Positions 46,675-55,385 of a stretch of 64,000 nucleotides of DNA are shown piece by piece. The number at the start of each line of letters is the position of its first letter. The first letter of the stretch is position 1. The notes beneath the pieces are model-generated. The model saw nothing but the letters and a program-made list of their open reading frames with translations. It was not told where the DNA came from and made no database searches. A program made the translations under genes and the position numbers. The stretch is from NCBI RefSeq assembly GCF_003123725.1, contig NZ_QETA01000008.1, positions 1-64,000 of the forward strand. The letters are read 5' to 3'. The stretch is from Corticimicrobacter populi. GTDB lineage: Bacteria > Pseudomonadota > Gammaproteobacteria > Burkholderiales > Burkholderiaceae_B.

Positions 46675-48414
46675 CTATCCCTGCTTTACCAGACGATCCA
46701 TGGGCACATCGATCACCTCGTTGGAGGCCACCTTGAATGCGGCTACCGCCTCGGCGACATTGCGCGCCTGCTCTTCCAGGGAGGCTGCCGCAGCAGCAGC
46801 CTGTTCCACCAACGCTGCATTTTGCTGAGTGACCGAGTCCATCTGTGTCACAGCCTGATTGACCTGATCGATACCCGTTGCCTGCTCCTGCGAGGCAGAA
46901 GATATCTCGGCCATGATGTCCGTTACGCGTTGAACTGCCGCCACGATCTCGTCCATGGTCATGCCGGCATGTTCAACCTGACTGGAGCCGACATCGACCT
47001 TGTTGACGGACTCTGAAATCAGGATCTTGATCTCTCTGGCAGCCTGGGCACTGCGTTGTGCCAGCGAGCGTACTTCTCCTGCCACCACGGCAAAGCCCTT
47101 GCCCTGCTCTCCTGCACGGGCGGCCTCCACTGCGGCATTGAGCGCCAGAATGTTGGTCTGAAAGGCAATGCTATCAATCACGTTGACAATTTCAGCGATC
47201 TTTCGCGAACTACCAGAAATATCCTGCATCGTATTCACAACATCGGCGACTGCACTGCCACCACGACGTGCCACTTCCATGCTGCTGCTGGCCAGTTGAT
47301 CAGCCTGGCGGGCATGATCTGCGTTCTGGCTGACGGTGGCAGCCAATTGCTCCATGCTGGCTGCGGTCTCTTCAAGAGAAGCTGCCTGCTGCTCGGTACG
47401 GCTGCTGAGATCCGAGTTGCCGTGGGAAATTTCACGCGCGCCAAGATTGATTTCGTCCACGCCGCGGCGGACCTGCGACACCATGCGAGTCAGGTTGGTC
47501 TGCATGCGACGCAATACGGCATTGAGACGTCCGATTTCATTACGCGATTCACCACGTACCCGCGTAGTCAGATCACCCTGCGAAACGGCTTCGATATGCC
47601 CGACCACCTCTTCAAGAGGTCGCAAGACCAACCATTGCAGGTAAATATAGGTCAGCAGCACCAGCAGGACGGAACTGATCATGCCGACCACAACACCGCC
47701 AACAATCCATTTGAAACGATATTCCGCCTGTTCGGACTGCTGGTGGGTGGCATTGGCTGATTGTTCGATCAGGCTTTCAAGGGTATGCCGCCAGTTGGCC
47801 CACGCCTCGCCCAATTGGACCTCACGCTCCTCCAGGTCATCCGCAAGTATGGTGTGATAAGCCTGCATGTCAGCCTTATCAAGGGCAGACAAGAGTCGCG
47901 GAAATATCTGGCCAACGACACTGTTCCATGCAGACAACAATGCCTGCAACTGGGCCTGATCTGCACCGGAACTCACTGCTGCCGTCTTGAACTGCTCAAG
48001 CGCCTCGCTGACCTCTGCCAGCCGCTGCTGCGCAGCGGCAAGGCGAATCCGGCTGGCAGGTCCAAGCCCCCGGGCCGCTGCCGCTGGCAGTACAGCCACG
48101 GGATTTCCCAGTGCATCGTATTCAATGCGCGGCGTTACGGGAGCTGCCTGCTCTGCGATGTAGTACCGCTCGACGACACTGGACTGTGCGGCTCTCAAGT
48201 CAAGATACAGGGCAACGGTTTCATCCAGGCGCGACACCGCTCCTTGCAGGCGCAACACCTGTTCGGATTGCTCGGCATTGCGCTGGAACTCTGTATTGTT
48301 CCAGCTCAGGGGCACCAGGCCCAGCCCGGCCCCTGCCACCAGCATCAGGCAAAACAGCAGCAGCACCGAAATGATGCTGCTGCGCAGGCTCAGATTGACT
48401 AACAGTTTTCGCAC
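46675..48414 (-). CDS. Methyl-accepting chemotaxis protein in the che operon (receptor 6)
   Basis: Transmembrane chemoreceptor, 579 residues. Membrane segment 1 is at about 14-36. The periplasmic helical domain of about 200 residues includes a proline-rich segment ([20 protein letters not shown]). Membrane segment 2 is at about 236-258, followed by HAMP ([20 protein letters not shown]) and signalling hairpin with [20 protein letters not shown]. It ends [13 protein letters not shown] with no tether. It lies between cheW and cheR, the place held by tar/tap in enterics. The ligand is unknown. Confidence 0.95.
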   Translation of the reverse strand: MRKLLVNLSLRSSIISVLLLFCLMLVAGAGLGLVPLSWNNTEFQRNAEQSEQVLRLQGAVSRLDETVALYLDLRAAQSSVVERYYIAEQAAPVTPRIEYDALGNPVAVLPAAAARGLGPASRIRLAAAQQRLAEVSEALEQFKTAAVSSGADQAQLQALLSAWNSVVGQIFPRLLSALDKADMQAYHTILADDLEEREVQLGEAWANWRHTLESLIEQSANATHQQSEQAEYRFKWIVGGVVVGMISSVLLVLLTYIYLQWLVLRPLEEVVGHIEAVSQGDLTTRVRGESRNEIGRLNAVLRRMQTNLTRMVSQVRRGVDEINLGAREISHGNSDLSSRTEQQAASLEETAASMEQLAATVSQNADHARQADQLASSSMEVARRGGSAVADVVNTMQDISGSSRKIAEIVNVIDSIAFQTNILALNAAVEAARAGEQGKGFAVVAGEVRSLAQRSAQAAREIKILISESVNKVDVGSSQVEHAGMTMDEIVAAVQRVTDIMAEISSASQEQATGIDQVNQAVTQMDSVTQQNAALVEQAAAAAASLEEQARNVAEAVAAFKVASNEVIDVPMDRLVKQG

Positions 48415-48444
48415 GCGTCTACCTTCTTCCCATGCTTGGATGCG

Positions 48445-48951
48445 TCAGGTACCGACCTTTTCCACCAGTGCCATTTCGTCACTGGTCATCAGTTTCTCGA
48501 TATCCACCAGGATAAGCATGCGCTCATCGACCGTACCCAGTCCGGTGAGATACTCGGTCGACAATGTGGCACCGAATTCCGGAGCGGGACGAATCTGGCT
48601 CGCATTGAGCATCAGCACGTCAGACACACCATCGACAACGATCCCGACCACGCGACGCTCAAGGTTCAGGATGATGACCACCGTCTGCTCGTTGTACTGG
48701 GCATCGCCCAGATTGAACTTGATACGCAGGTCGACGATCGGCACGATAATGCCGCGCAGATTGGTCACGCCCTTGATGAACGAGGGCACATTGGCGATGC
48801 GGGTCACACCGTCGACATCATATTCGCGGATTTCCTGCACCTTGAGAATATCGATCCCGTATTCTTCGTGGCCCAGGGTAAACACCAAAAACTCATTACC
48901 GGAAGTCACGTCGTCGCTGCTGCGAACCAGTGCATTCATTTGCTGTGTCAT
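48445..48951 (-). CDS. cheW: Chemotaxis coupling protein CheW
   Basis: Adaptor that links CheA to receptors in the array. 168 residues with the two SH3-like lobes of the CheW domain: [59 protein letters not shown], and the later [18 protein letters not shown]. Follows cheA after 41 bases. Confidence 0.98.
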   Translation of the reverse strand: MTQQMNALVRSSDDVTSGNEFLVFTLGHEEYGIDILKVQEIREYDVDGVTRIANVPSFIKGVTNLRGIIVPIVDLRIKFNLGDAQYNEQTVVIILNLERRVVGIVVDGVSDVLMLNASQIRPAPEFGATLSTEYLTGLGTVDERMLILVDIEKLMTSDEMALVEKVGT

Positions 48952-48992
48952 GACACTTCTCCATCAATTCTCAAATTTGCGCACAGCGCACA

Positions 48993-51014
48993 TCAATCGC
49001 GACCGCTGCTGCGGGCCATGGCGAACACATCGATAATCAGTGCCACACTGCCATCGCCCAGGATCGTCGCAGCCGAGATGCCAGGCACCTTGCGGTAGTT
49101 GGCTTCCAGATTCTTGACAACCACCTGGTGCTGGCCAATGAGGTGATCAACCAGCAGCGCAAAACGACGCTCCTGAGCATGCATGATGACGGCGATGGCC
49201 TGCGAGGGGTCTTCCTGCGCACCATCGACCGAAAAGGTACGGTGCAGTTCGACCAGAGGCAGGTACTCACCCCGGACCTGTATCACCCGCTCATTGCCGG
49301 CCACGGAGTGAATCTGGTCGAGTTGAGGCTGGATCGATTCGGTGACGTGGTTCAACGGCAGGATGAACACTTCGGAACCGACACGCACCGACATGCCATC
49401 CAGAATGGCCAGGGTCAGAGGCAGGATAATCTGGGTACGCGTTCCCTTGCCTGCTTCCGAGTAAAGCTTGACGTGGCCACCCATGTCCTGGATATTGCGA
49501 CGCACGACATCCATGCCGACACCACGCCCGGAAATCGACGTAACCTGTTCGGCCGTCGAAAAACCCGGCGCGAAGATGAGCTGCCAGATTTCCTCATCCG
49601 TAATGTTGTCGGGCAACACCATGCCCGACTTGGCAGCCTTGGCGAGAATCTTTTCCTTGTTCAGGCCATTGCCATCATCGCTGACCTCAATCACGATATT
49701 GCCGCCCACGTGTTGGGCGGACATCGTGATCACACCCTCCGGATTCTTGCCTTTCTGTGCTCGCGCCTCGGGATCCTCGATGCCGTGGTCCATGCTGTTG
49801 CGCACCAGATGAGTCAGAGGATCGATGATGCGCTCGATCAGGCTCTTGTCGAGTTCGGTTGCCTTGCCCTGGGTTTCCAGGCGAATTTTCTTGCCGGTCT
49901 TGGTACACAGATCGCGCACCACGCGAGGGAACCGACTGAAGACATAATCCATCTGCATCATGCGCATGGACATGACCGACTCCTGCAGGTCACGGGCATT
50001 GCGCTCGAGTTGTTCGAGGCCATTGAGCAGGCGGTCATGCAGTACCGGGTCAAGCGAAGACGCGATCTGCGTCAGCATGGCCTGGGTGATGACCAGTTCG
50101 CCTACCAGGTTGATCATCTGGTCGACTTTCTCGACACCGACGCGGATCGAACCCGATTCCTTGTCTGCAGCAGCAACCGGCTTGGCTGCCGCCTTTGCAG
50201 CCGCACGGGCAGGTGCCGCCTCGACGGCCGCTTCAGTGGCTGCCTCTACGACAGGTGCAACAACCGGTGCCGGAACAACCTCGGGGATGATGGCTTCCAC
50301 CGCAGGGACTGCCTGCGCGGCGATGACCTCGTGATCGACAGCAATCTGATCTTCGTTGATGATGAAGCAGCAGACTGCCTCAACGTCGTCCTTGGAGCAG
50401 GTCGTCTCCATCCAGACGGTCAGGCTATCGGCACCTTTCTCATGCTTGAGCACCTTGCCCAGATTGCCCATTTCATCCAGCAGGGATTGAGCATCCTTCT
50501 CGGAAATGCGGCTGAACAGGATGCGCATGGCATCGTTGCCTGCCGTGGCAGGTGCAGGTGCCGCCGCAGGCGCAGCAACGGGTGCCGGTGCCGCAGCAGG
50601 AGCCTGCGCGCCGTTCTTCTCCTGTGCCAGCTGGCGCAATACGCCACAAATATGTTCGTAGGTATCGGGATCAGGCTCGGTCTCGGCGCGGTAGGCATCC
50701 AACTGGCTCTTGAGCACGTCCTTGGTCTCCAGGAAAATATCGATCATCTCAGGGCGCAATTTCATTTCACCCTGGCGAATCGGATCAAGCAGGCTTTCCA
50801 GCAGGTGGGTGGTTTCCGCCAGGACCCCAAAACAGCCAAAGGTGGCAGCGCCACCCTTGATCGAATGCGCAGCCCGGAAAATGGCATTCAGATGCTCCAT
50901 ATCGGGCTGCTCGACATCAAGCTCAAGCAGCAGCCGCTCCATGTCGGCCAGCAGTTCGTCGGCTTCATCGAAGAAGGTCTGGTAGAACTGGCCAAGATCA
51001 ACGCCTATGCTCAT
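48993..51014 (-). CDS. cheA: Chemotaxis histidine kinase CheA
   Basis: Array kinase that phosphorylates CheY and CheB. 673 residues: P1 (HPt) with His50 in FRAAHSIKGGAATFG; Ala/Pro linker; a P2-like region at about 160-230. P3 dimerisation and P4 ATPase follow, with LVRNSMDHGIEDPEAR (N box), SDDGNGLNKEKI (G1) and SGRGVGMDVVRRNI (G2). P5 is CheW-like at the C-terminus. Linker lengths are normal for the class. Located between the receiver gene and cheW. Confidence 0.98.
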   Translation of the reverse strand: MSIGVDLGQFYQTFFDEADELLADMERLLLELDVEQPDMEHLNAIFRAAHSIKGGAATFGCFGVLAETTHLLESLLDPIRQGEMKLRPEMIDIFLETKDVLKSQLDAYRAETEPDPDTYEHICGVLRQLAQEKNGAQAPAAAPAPVAAPAAAPAPATAGNDAMRILFSRISEKDAQSLLDEMGNLGKVLKHEKGADSLTVWMETTCSKDDVEAVCCFIINEDQIAVDHEVIAAQAVPAVEAIIPEVVPAPVVAPVVEAATEAAVEAAPARAAAKAAAKPVAAADKESGSIRVGVEKVDQMINLVGELVITQAMLTQIASSLDPVLHDRLLNGLEQLERNARDLQESVMSMRMMQMDYVFSRFPRVVRDLCTKTGKKIRLETQGKATELDKSLIERIIDPLTHLVRNSMDHGIEDPEARAQKGKNPEGVITMSAQHVGGNIVIEVSDDGNGLNKEKILAKAAKSGMVLPDNITDEEIWQLIFAPGFSTAEQVTSISGRGVGMDVVRRNIQDMGGHVKLYSEAGKGTRTQIILPLTLAILDGMSVRVGSEVFILPLNHVTESIQPQLDQIHSVAGNERVIQVRGEYLPLVELHRTFSVDGAQEDPSQAIAVIMHAQERRFALLVDHLIGQHQVVVKNLEANYRKVPGISAATILGDGSVALIIDVFAMARSSGRD

Positions 51015-51016
51015 GA

Positions 51017-51418
51017 TTATTCCGATGCTCCATTTGAATTCTCAGCCGCCAGTCCATCCAGCAAGTCCTGGGACAACGCAACCAGCGTATCCGGATCCAC
51101 GGGCTTGTGGACCCAGGCATAGACGCCCAGTTCCGCGGCAGTTTCCTTGCTGGCGTCGTCATCTTCGGTCGTCAGCACCAGTACAGGGACATCCTGGTTG
51201 GCAGAGTGCTGTCGCATATTGCCAATGAACTCCAGTCCATGCATAACCGGCATGTTCAGATCACTGACCACCAGGTCAAAATGCTGCTGCTGTGCAAGAT
51301 CCAGCGCTTCCTTGCCATTGCTGGCCGTCGTGACCTGCCATCCCACGTCGAGAAAAGCAGCTTGCACCACCATGCGCATGGTGACGGAATCATCCACTAC
51401 CAGAACTCGAATACCCAT
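51017..51418 (-). CDS. CheY-like response regulator (single receiver)
   Basis: Second CheY-type protein of the locus. 133 residues: DD at 9-10, phospho-acceptor Asp53 (LVVSDLNMP), Thr-containing VLVLTTEDDD and Lys105 (VHKPVD). The start is taken at MGIRVLVVDD; the longer open frame upstream runs into motB. It differs clearly from the cheY at 43584. It lies 2 bases after... i.e. just downstream of motB and just upstream of cheA. It may act as a phosphate sink or on another target; the sequence does not decide. Confidence 0.93.
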   Translation of the reverse strand: MGIRVLVVDDSVTMRMVVQAAFLDVGWQVTTASNGKEALDLAQQQHFDLVVSDLNMPVMHGLEFIGNMRQHSANQDVPVLVLTTEDDDASKETAAELGVYAWVHKPVDPDTLVALSQDLLDGLAAENSNGASE

Positions 51419-51428
51419 GAACTTCAGC

Positions 51429-52517
51429 CTATAGTTGCTCGGCGTTGCCTGCACCGTCGTCTTCATGGTGCGCCACGTCCGTTCTTGTCTCGACCCGCGC
51501 TTCCTCAAGGGAAGGCACCCGGGCCCATGCCGGCAGCGTTTCTGACTCTTGAGATGCGGGCTCACGCTGCAAGGACACCGGCATCTGATATTCGAATTCA
51601 CGCGTCTCGGGCAAAGGCATGCTGTCCAGTTGCTCTTGCAACTCACCCGGGTTCGTGGAGGTCACGTCAGCCGCTGCCTGATTTTCCTGCTCAATGCGTT
51701 TCTGGGTACTCTCGTTCAGGATGACCAGGCTGATCCGCCGATTGACGGGCGCATAAGGATCATTCTTGACCAACGGCATATTGGCACCCAGCCCCACTAT
51801 GCGCATGACCTTGTCATCACTCAACCCCCCCGCAACCAGCTCGCGACGTGAAGAGTTGGCGCGATCAGCAGACAGTTCCCAATTACTGTACGAACGCTCA
51901 CCCTGTGCATAGTTGAGTGCATCAGTATGCCCGGACAGGCTGATCTTGTTGGGCAACTCGTTGAGCAGCGGTCCCAGTTCGCGCAGAATGGCACGCATGT
52001 AGGGTGCGACCTGTGCACTGCCGGTCGCAAACATCGGACGATTGTTGGTATCGACGATCTGCACACGCAACCCTTCGGTCGTCATGTCGATCAACAACTG
52101 CGGCCGATAGGCCCGCAGCATGGGGCTGTGATCAATGACATTTTCGAGCCGCAGCCGGAAGGTCTGCAGACGACGCATTTCCCGCTCCTTGGTGCCATGG
52201 AACTGACCACCATCAGAGCGCGTCTGCTCGCCATCGCGTTCAGTAATATCCTTGCCCCCACCGGGAATCGGCTGAGACTGGGTTGCTGCGGCCGGACCAC
52301 CTTTGATGGCCACACTCAACGGCGTGCGGAAATAATCAGCCAACCCCTTCAGATCTTCCTTGGGAATCAGGCTCAGGAGCCACATCACCAGAAAAAATGC
52401 CATCATGGCGGTAATGAAGTCGGCGTACGCGATCTTCCAGCTGCCACCATGGTGGCCGCCCCCGTGCCCCGACTTCTTGCGCCGGATGACTATCCGCTGG
52501 GATTCATCCCGAGCCAT
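51429..52517 (-). CDS. motB: Flagellar stator protein MotB
   Basis: Stator subunit anchored to peptidoglycan. 362 residues: basic N-terminus, one membrane helix with the proton-carrying Asp33 (KIAYADFITAMMAFFLVMWL). Then comes a plug/linker and a C-terminal OmpA-like domain (LSGHTDALNYAQGERSYSNW, SADRANSSRRELVAGG). The Asp in AYADF indicates proton coupling. Follows motA after 16 bases. Confidence 0.98.
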   Translation of the reverse strand: MARDESQRIVIRRKKSGHGGGHHGGSWKIAYADFITAMMAFFLVMWLLSLIPKEDLKGLADYFRTPLSVAIKGGPAAATQSQPIPGGGKDITERDGEQTRSDGGQFHGTKEREMRRLQTFRLRLENVIDHSPMLRAYRPQLLIDMTTEGLRVQIVDTNNRPMFATGSAQVAPYMRAILRELGPLLNELPNKISLSGHTDALNYAQGERSYSNWELSADRANSSRRELVAGGLSDDKVMRIVGLGANMPLVKNDPYAPVNRRISLVILNESTQKRIEQENQAAADVTSTNPGELQEQLDSMPLPETREFEYQMPVSLQREPASQESETLPAWARVPSLEEARVETRTDVAHHEDDGAGNAEQL

Positions 52518-52533
52518 GCGTATCCCCTGTCAA

Positions 52534-53406
52534 CTAGCGGCCAGCAGCAGGCTGCTTGGTCTGCCGCACATGCTCCTCGAGCTCGTTGAACGAGGGGCGG
52601 ATACCGGAAAACAACACTTTTCGACCAAACTCGATGGCCAACTGGGGCGGATAGCCGTTCATGTTGGCCAACAGGGTGACCTTGATGCACTCCAGCACCT
52701 TGACGGCATCATCCGCCCGCCGTCCGACGATACTGGCCAGCGGTGCCACAAAGCCATAGGACAACAAAATACCCAGAAATGTACCCACCATGGCCTTGGA
52801 AATCAGATCGCCCAGAATGGCTGGCGGCTGATCAATGGCCGCCAGCGCCTTGATCACACCCAGCACGGCAGCCACGATCCCGAAGGCAGGCAAGCCATCA
52901 GCCACGGCGCTCAATGCATGTGATGGCAGTTCACGCTCGTGCTTGTAGGTCTCGATTTCCTCATCCATGAGCGCCTCGATCTCGAAAGCACTCATATTGC
53001 CGCTGGTCATGATGCGCAGGTAGTCGATCAGAAACTCCATGATGCGCCTGTCTTTCTTGACCAGGGGATACTCTGAAAAAATACTGCTGGACTCGGGATC
53101 CTCGATGTGCGACTCGATGGACATCAGGCCTTCGCGCCGTGCCTTGTTAAGCAGCACGTACTGCAAGGCCATCAGCTCCATGTAGATTTTTTTGTCGTAA
53201 GGAGAATTGCGCAACGCATAACCAAGACTCTGAGCAGTCAGCTTGAGTGTTTTGGGGCTGTTGGCGGCGATGAAGGCACCGATTGCCGAACCACCGATCA
53301 GCGTAAATTCAAACGGCTGGTACAGCGCCCCCAGATGTCCGCCCATGGCGACATAGCTCCCACCCACCGCCAGGAACACGACAAAATAACCAGCAATAAT
53401 CAGCAC
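52534..53406 (-). CDS. motA: Flagellar stator protein MotA
   Basis: Stator subunit that couples proton flow to FliG. 290 residues with four membrane helices. The conserved cytoplasmic loop with Arg/Glu (DEEIETYKHERELPSHAL) interacts with FliG. The later pair of helices includes DGLPAFGIVAAVLGVIKAL. It starts with GTG, supported by AGTAGGGA 7 bases upstream. Lies 76 bases after flhC; a separate promoter in that gap could not be recognised. Confidence 0.98.
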   Translation of the reverse strand: MLIIAGYFVVFLAVGGSYVAMGGHLGALYQPFEFTLIGGSAIGAFIAANSPKTLKLTAQSLGYALRNSPYDKKIYMELMALQYVLLNKARREGLMSIESHIEDPESSSIFSEYPLVKKDRRIMEFLIDYLRIMTSGNMSAFEIEALMDEEIETYKHERELPSHALSAVADGLPAFGIVAAVLGVIKALAAIDQPPAILGDLISKAMVGTFLGILLSYGFVAPLASIVGRRADDAVKVLECIKVTLLANMNGYPPQLAIEFGRKVLFSGIRPSFNELEEHVRQTKQPAAGR

Positions 53407-53482
53407 GATAGAATCCCTACTCTGAGTATGCGCATCGATAGCAGCATATGATCACCCGCCACCAGCCAAACAAAAAGCATGG

Positions 53483-54118
53483 TTAGCGCATTTTTTTCCT
53501 TGCTATTTGGCGTGTTGCCCGACCCTTTTCGATGTCGGCAGAGGCTTCCTCATTTTCGGCCTGCACTTTCACACATTGCCCACGTGCCGCCACAGTACGG
53601 GCCTGCGTCTTGCCAGCACGCGGCGGAGGCCGGCAAATGCCACATACATACTCATGTGCAGGCTCGTAGGCATGCGCCACAAAGTGACCATTGCATTTGG
53701 TACATCGCGACATCTGTACCATGCCATTATCGAAAAAGCGCACCAGCATCCAGGCCCGCGTAAAACTCAACACCGGTTCTTCGACATCACTGTCCTCGCC
53801 CGCCTGCTCGAGATACAGCCGATAGGCATCGACCAATGCCTGCGCGCCCTTGCTGGGCGTATTCTCGACAATGAATCGATAGATGCCGTAGAACAGCGAA
53901 GAATGAATATTGGGCAGCCACGTCATGTGCCAATCCACCGAGAAAGGCAACATGCCCTTTGGCGGAGACATCCGTCGAATCTCCCGATACAACCGCGCCA
54001 GGCGATCGCGGCTCAGGCTGGTTTCCGCCTGCAACATCTGCAGGCGCGCGCCCAACTCGATCATCGATGCAGCCAGCTCGATCTCATGGGCCTCGTGCCT
54101 GACGCTTTTAACAGTCAT
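53483..54118 (-). CDS. flhC: Flagellar master regulator subunit FlhC
   Basis: With FlhD forms the FlhD4C2 activator of class II flagellar promoters. 211 residues from MTVKSVRHEA, which aligns with the E. coli FlhC start and has AGGA 5 bases upstream; two earlier ATGs are less likely. Conserved blocks ELGARLQMLQAETSLSRDRL and PPKGMLPFSVDWHMTW are present. The zinc site is four Cys at 139, 142, 159 and 162. The tail after 165 is lysine- and arginine-rich. Confidence 0.96.
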   Translation of the reverse strand: MTVKSVRHEAHEIELAASMIELGARLQMLQAETSLSRDRLARLYREIRRMSPPKGMLPFSVDWHMTWLPNIHSSLFYGIYRFIVENTPSKGAQALVDAYRLYLEQAGEDSDVEEPVLSFTRAWMLVRFFDNGMVQMSRCTKCNGHFVAHAYEPAHEYVCGICRPPPRAGKTQARTVAARGQCVKVQAENEEASADIEKGRATRQIARKKMR

Positions 54119-54166
54119 AAGCATCCTATCCATATGCCCCGGCGGTACATCACGGCATACACCGCA

Positions 54167-54493
54167 TTACGCGAATTGCTCGACAGATTGCGACGACAGC
54201 AAAATGGCTGCATGCACCTGCTGTAACTCCGCACGAGGCGCAGAATCGTTGAGCGTTGCCAACAAATTGGGATTATCAAGCCGCAGACGACACAGCAGCA
54301 TGCTGCTGCTGCCCAGCTTCACAAGCTGCGCCGGCGACAATGACAGCAATGCATCCGCCGCCTCGCGCCCCATTCCAAGCCGGAACAGTGCAGCAGGATA
54401 ATCATCCCGCAACATGCGCTGGGCCAGCATCAGATAGGACAGATTGATTTCCTTGATATTGTCTAATAACGTACCTGACTGCACTTTATTCAT
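54167..54493 (-). CDS. flhD: Flagellar master regulator subunit FlhD
   Basis: Partner of FlhC. About 108 residues from MNKVQSGTLLDNIKEINLSY; an ATG seven codons upstream (54514) is possible. Family core: NLSYLMLAQRMLRDDYPAAL, FRLGMGREAADALLSL, LVKLGSSSMLLCRLRL. First gene of flhDC; its upstream region holds an inverted repeat that could be an operator. The presence of flhDC indicates enteric/Bordetella-type flagellar control rather than the FleQ/FlrA type. Confidence 0.95.
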   Translation of the reverse strand: MNKVQSGTLLDNIKEINLSYLMLAQRMLRDDYPAALFRLGMGREAADALLSLSPAQLVKLGSSSMLLCRLRLDNPNLLATLNDSAPRAELQQVHAAILLSSQSVEQFA

Positions 54494-54664
54494 CCTTTTC
54501 GACTCTATCACCATCTGTCAATATCACGCATGCTGGGAAGCTAGATTCCCACTGCCTGTATGACAACATACATGCCATTCCTCGGTACTTTTCGTCTCCT
54601 CCAGCTCATGCATGACCCCACCTTCCACAGAGGAAGGCCGGGACCACATGGCCAGTCGATGCAA

Positions 54665-54682
54665 GATACAAATTGTTGTATC
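54665..54682. promoter_or_regulatory. Inverted repeat upstream of flhDC, possible operator
   Basis: GATACAA, 4-base centre, TTGTATC: a perfect 7-bp dyad about 170 bases upstream of flhD. Symmetry and size fit the half-sites of a dimeric DNA-binding protein, and flhDC is usually under many regulators. The protein that binds it is not known. Confidence 0.4.
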
Positions 54683-54816
54683 AAGAACCATTTTCTAAGT
54701 CTATCGATGCAATAGTATCAGAATCATGACAATGCAAAGATGAATTTGGTACACGCCCCAACACTTTGCTTTCATTTTGCGCCATAAACCACATTTTGAT
54801 ACCCTTGTCCCACCCC

Positions 54817-54843
54817 TAAATTTCCGCTGCGTGATGCCGTTAT
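54817..54843 (+). promoter_or_regulatory. Sigma-28 (FliA) promoter of flaG-fliDST
   Basis: TAAA (54817-54820), 15 bases, GCCGTTAT (54836-54843), the same -10 sequence as the flgK site, 50 bases before the flaG start. Fits a late flagellar operon. Confidence 0.78.
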
Positions 54844-54892
54844 AGGGATCTGGATCGCTCCTCTGGAGCTGATAACTCGACCGGAGTTACCC

Positions 54893-55306
54893 ATGGCCAT
54901 TGCCCCGATTCCCACATTTGTACAGGCAGCAAATCCCGTCGCCGTGCAACCACCCTCGCCGCAACAGGCCGAGGCAGTCGTGCGTGTGCAACCGACCAAC
55001 GCCCCGGACAAGGGACAGACAGGCTCGGCCACGGCAGATCCTTTCGACCTGCCCTACAACCGACCGGGACGCCAAGCCAACGATCAGGACACCCTCGACA
55101 AGGCGCTGGAGCAACTCAACCGCAGCATGCAAGCTTGGGCGACCCAGCTTCGCTTCGAACAGAACAAGGATGCCAACCGCCTGGTCGTCACCATCGTCGA
55201 TGCGGAAACAGGGGAAGTACTCAAGACCATTCCCTCCGATGCGGTCATCCGCGCAGCCAAGATGATTGCCAGCGCACAAAACCGCACGATTGACACCCAG
55301 GCCTGA
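54893..55306 (+). CDS. flaG: Flagellar protein FlaG
   Basis: Small cytoplasmic protein associated with filament-cap genes; in several polar flagellates it limits filament length. 137 residues: a Pro/Gln-rich N-terminal half and the conserved FlaG domain at about 68-130 (LDKALEQLNRSMQAWATQLR, VVTIVDAETGEVLKTIPSDA). GGAG precedes the ATG. First gene of the flaG-fliD-fliS-fliT unit, under a sigma-28-type site. Confidence 0.93.
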   Translation: MAIAPIPTFVQAANPVAVQPPSPQQAEAVVRVQPTNAPDKGQTGSATADPFDLPYNRPGRQANDQDTLDKALEQLNRSMQAWATQLRFEQNKDANRLVVTIVDAETGEVLKTIPSDAVIRAAKMIASAQNRTIDTQA

Positions 55307-55385
55307 ACGGTCTGGCAGTAGAAAAAACCGCAAGGCAGGCCGACCCGATATATGGCGTGCTCGCATAAACACAAGGAATAGCATC

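Larger units (their letters stand above)
54494..54892. other. Intergenic control region between flhD and flaG
   Basis: About 400 bases without a gene between divergent flhD and flaG. It holds the GATACAA inverted repeat (54665-54682) and the sigma-28 site for flaG (54817-54843). It is more AT-rich than the neighbouring genes around 54660-54780. A flhDC promoter is expected here, but no pair of boxes was convincing. Confidence 0.7.

Noticed and set aside
49128-51122. Long plus-strand open frame opposite cheA
   Set aside because: cheA motifs are complete on the minus strand; the antisense frame shows no family signature.
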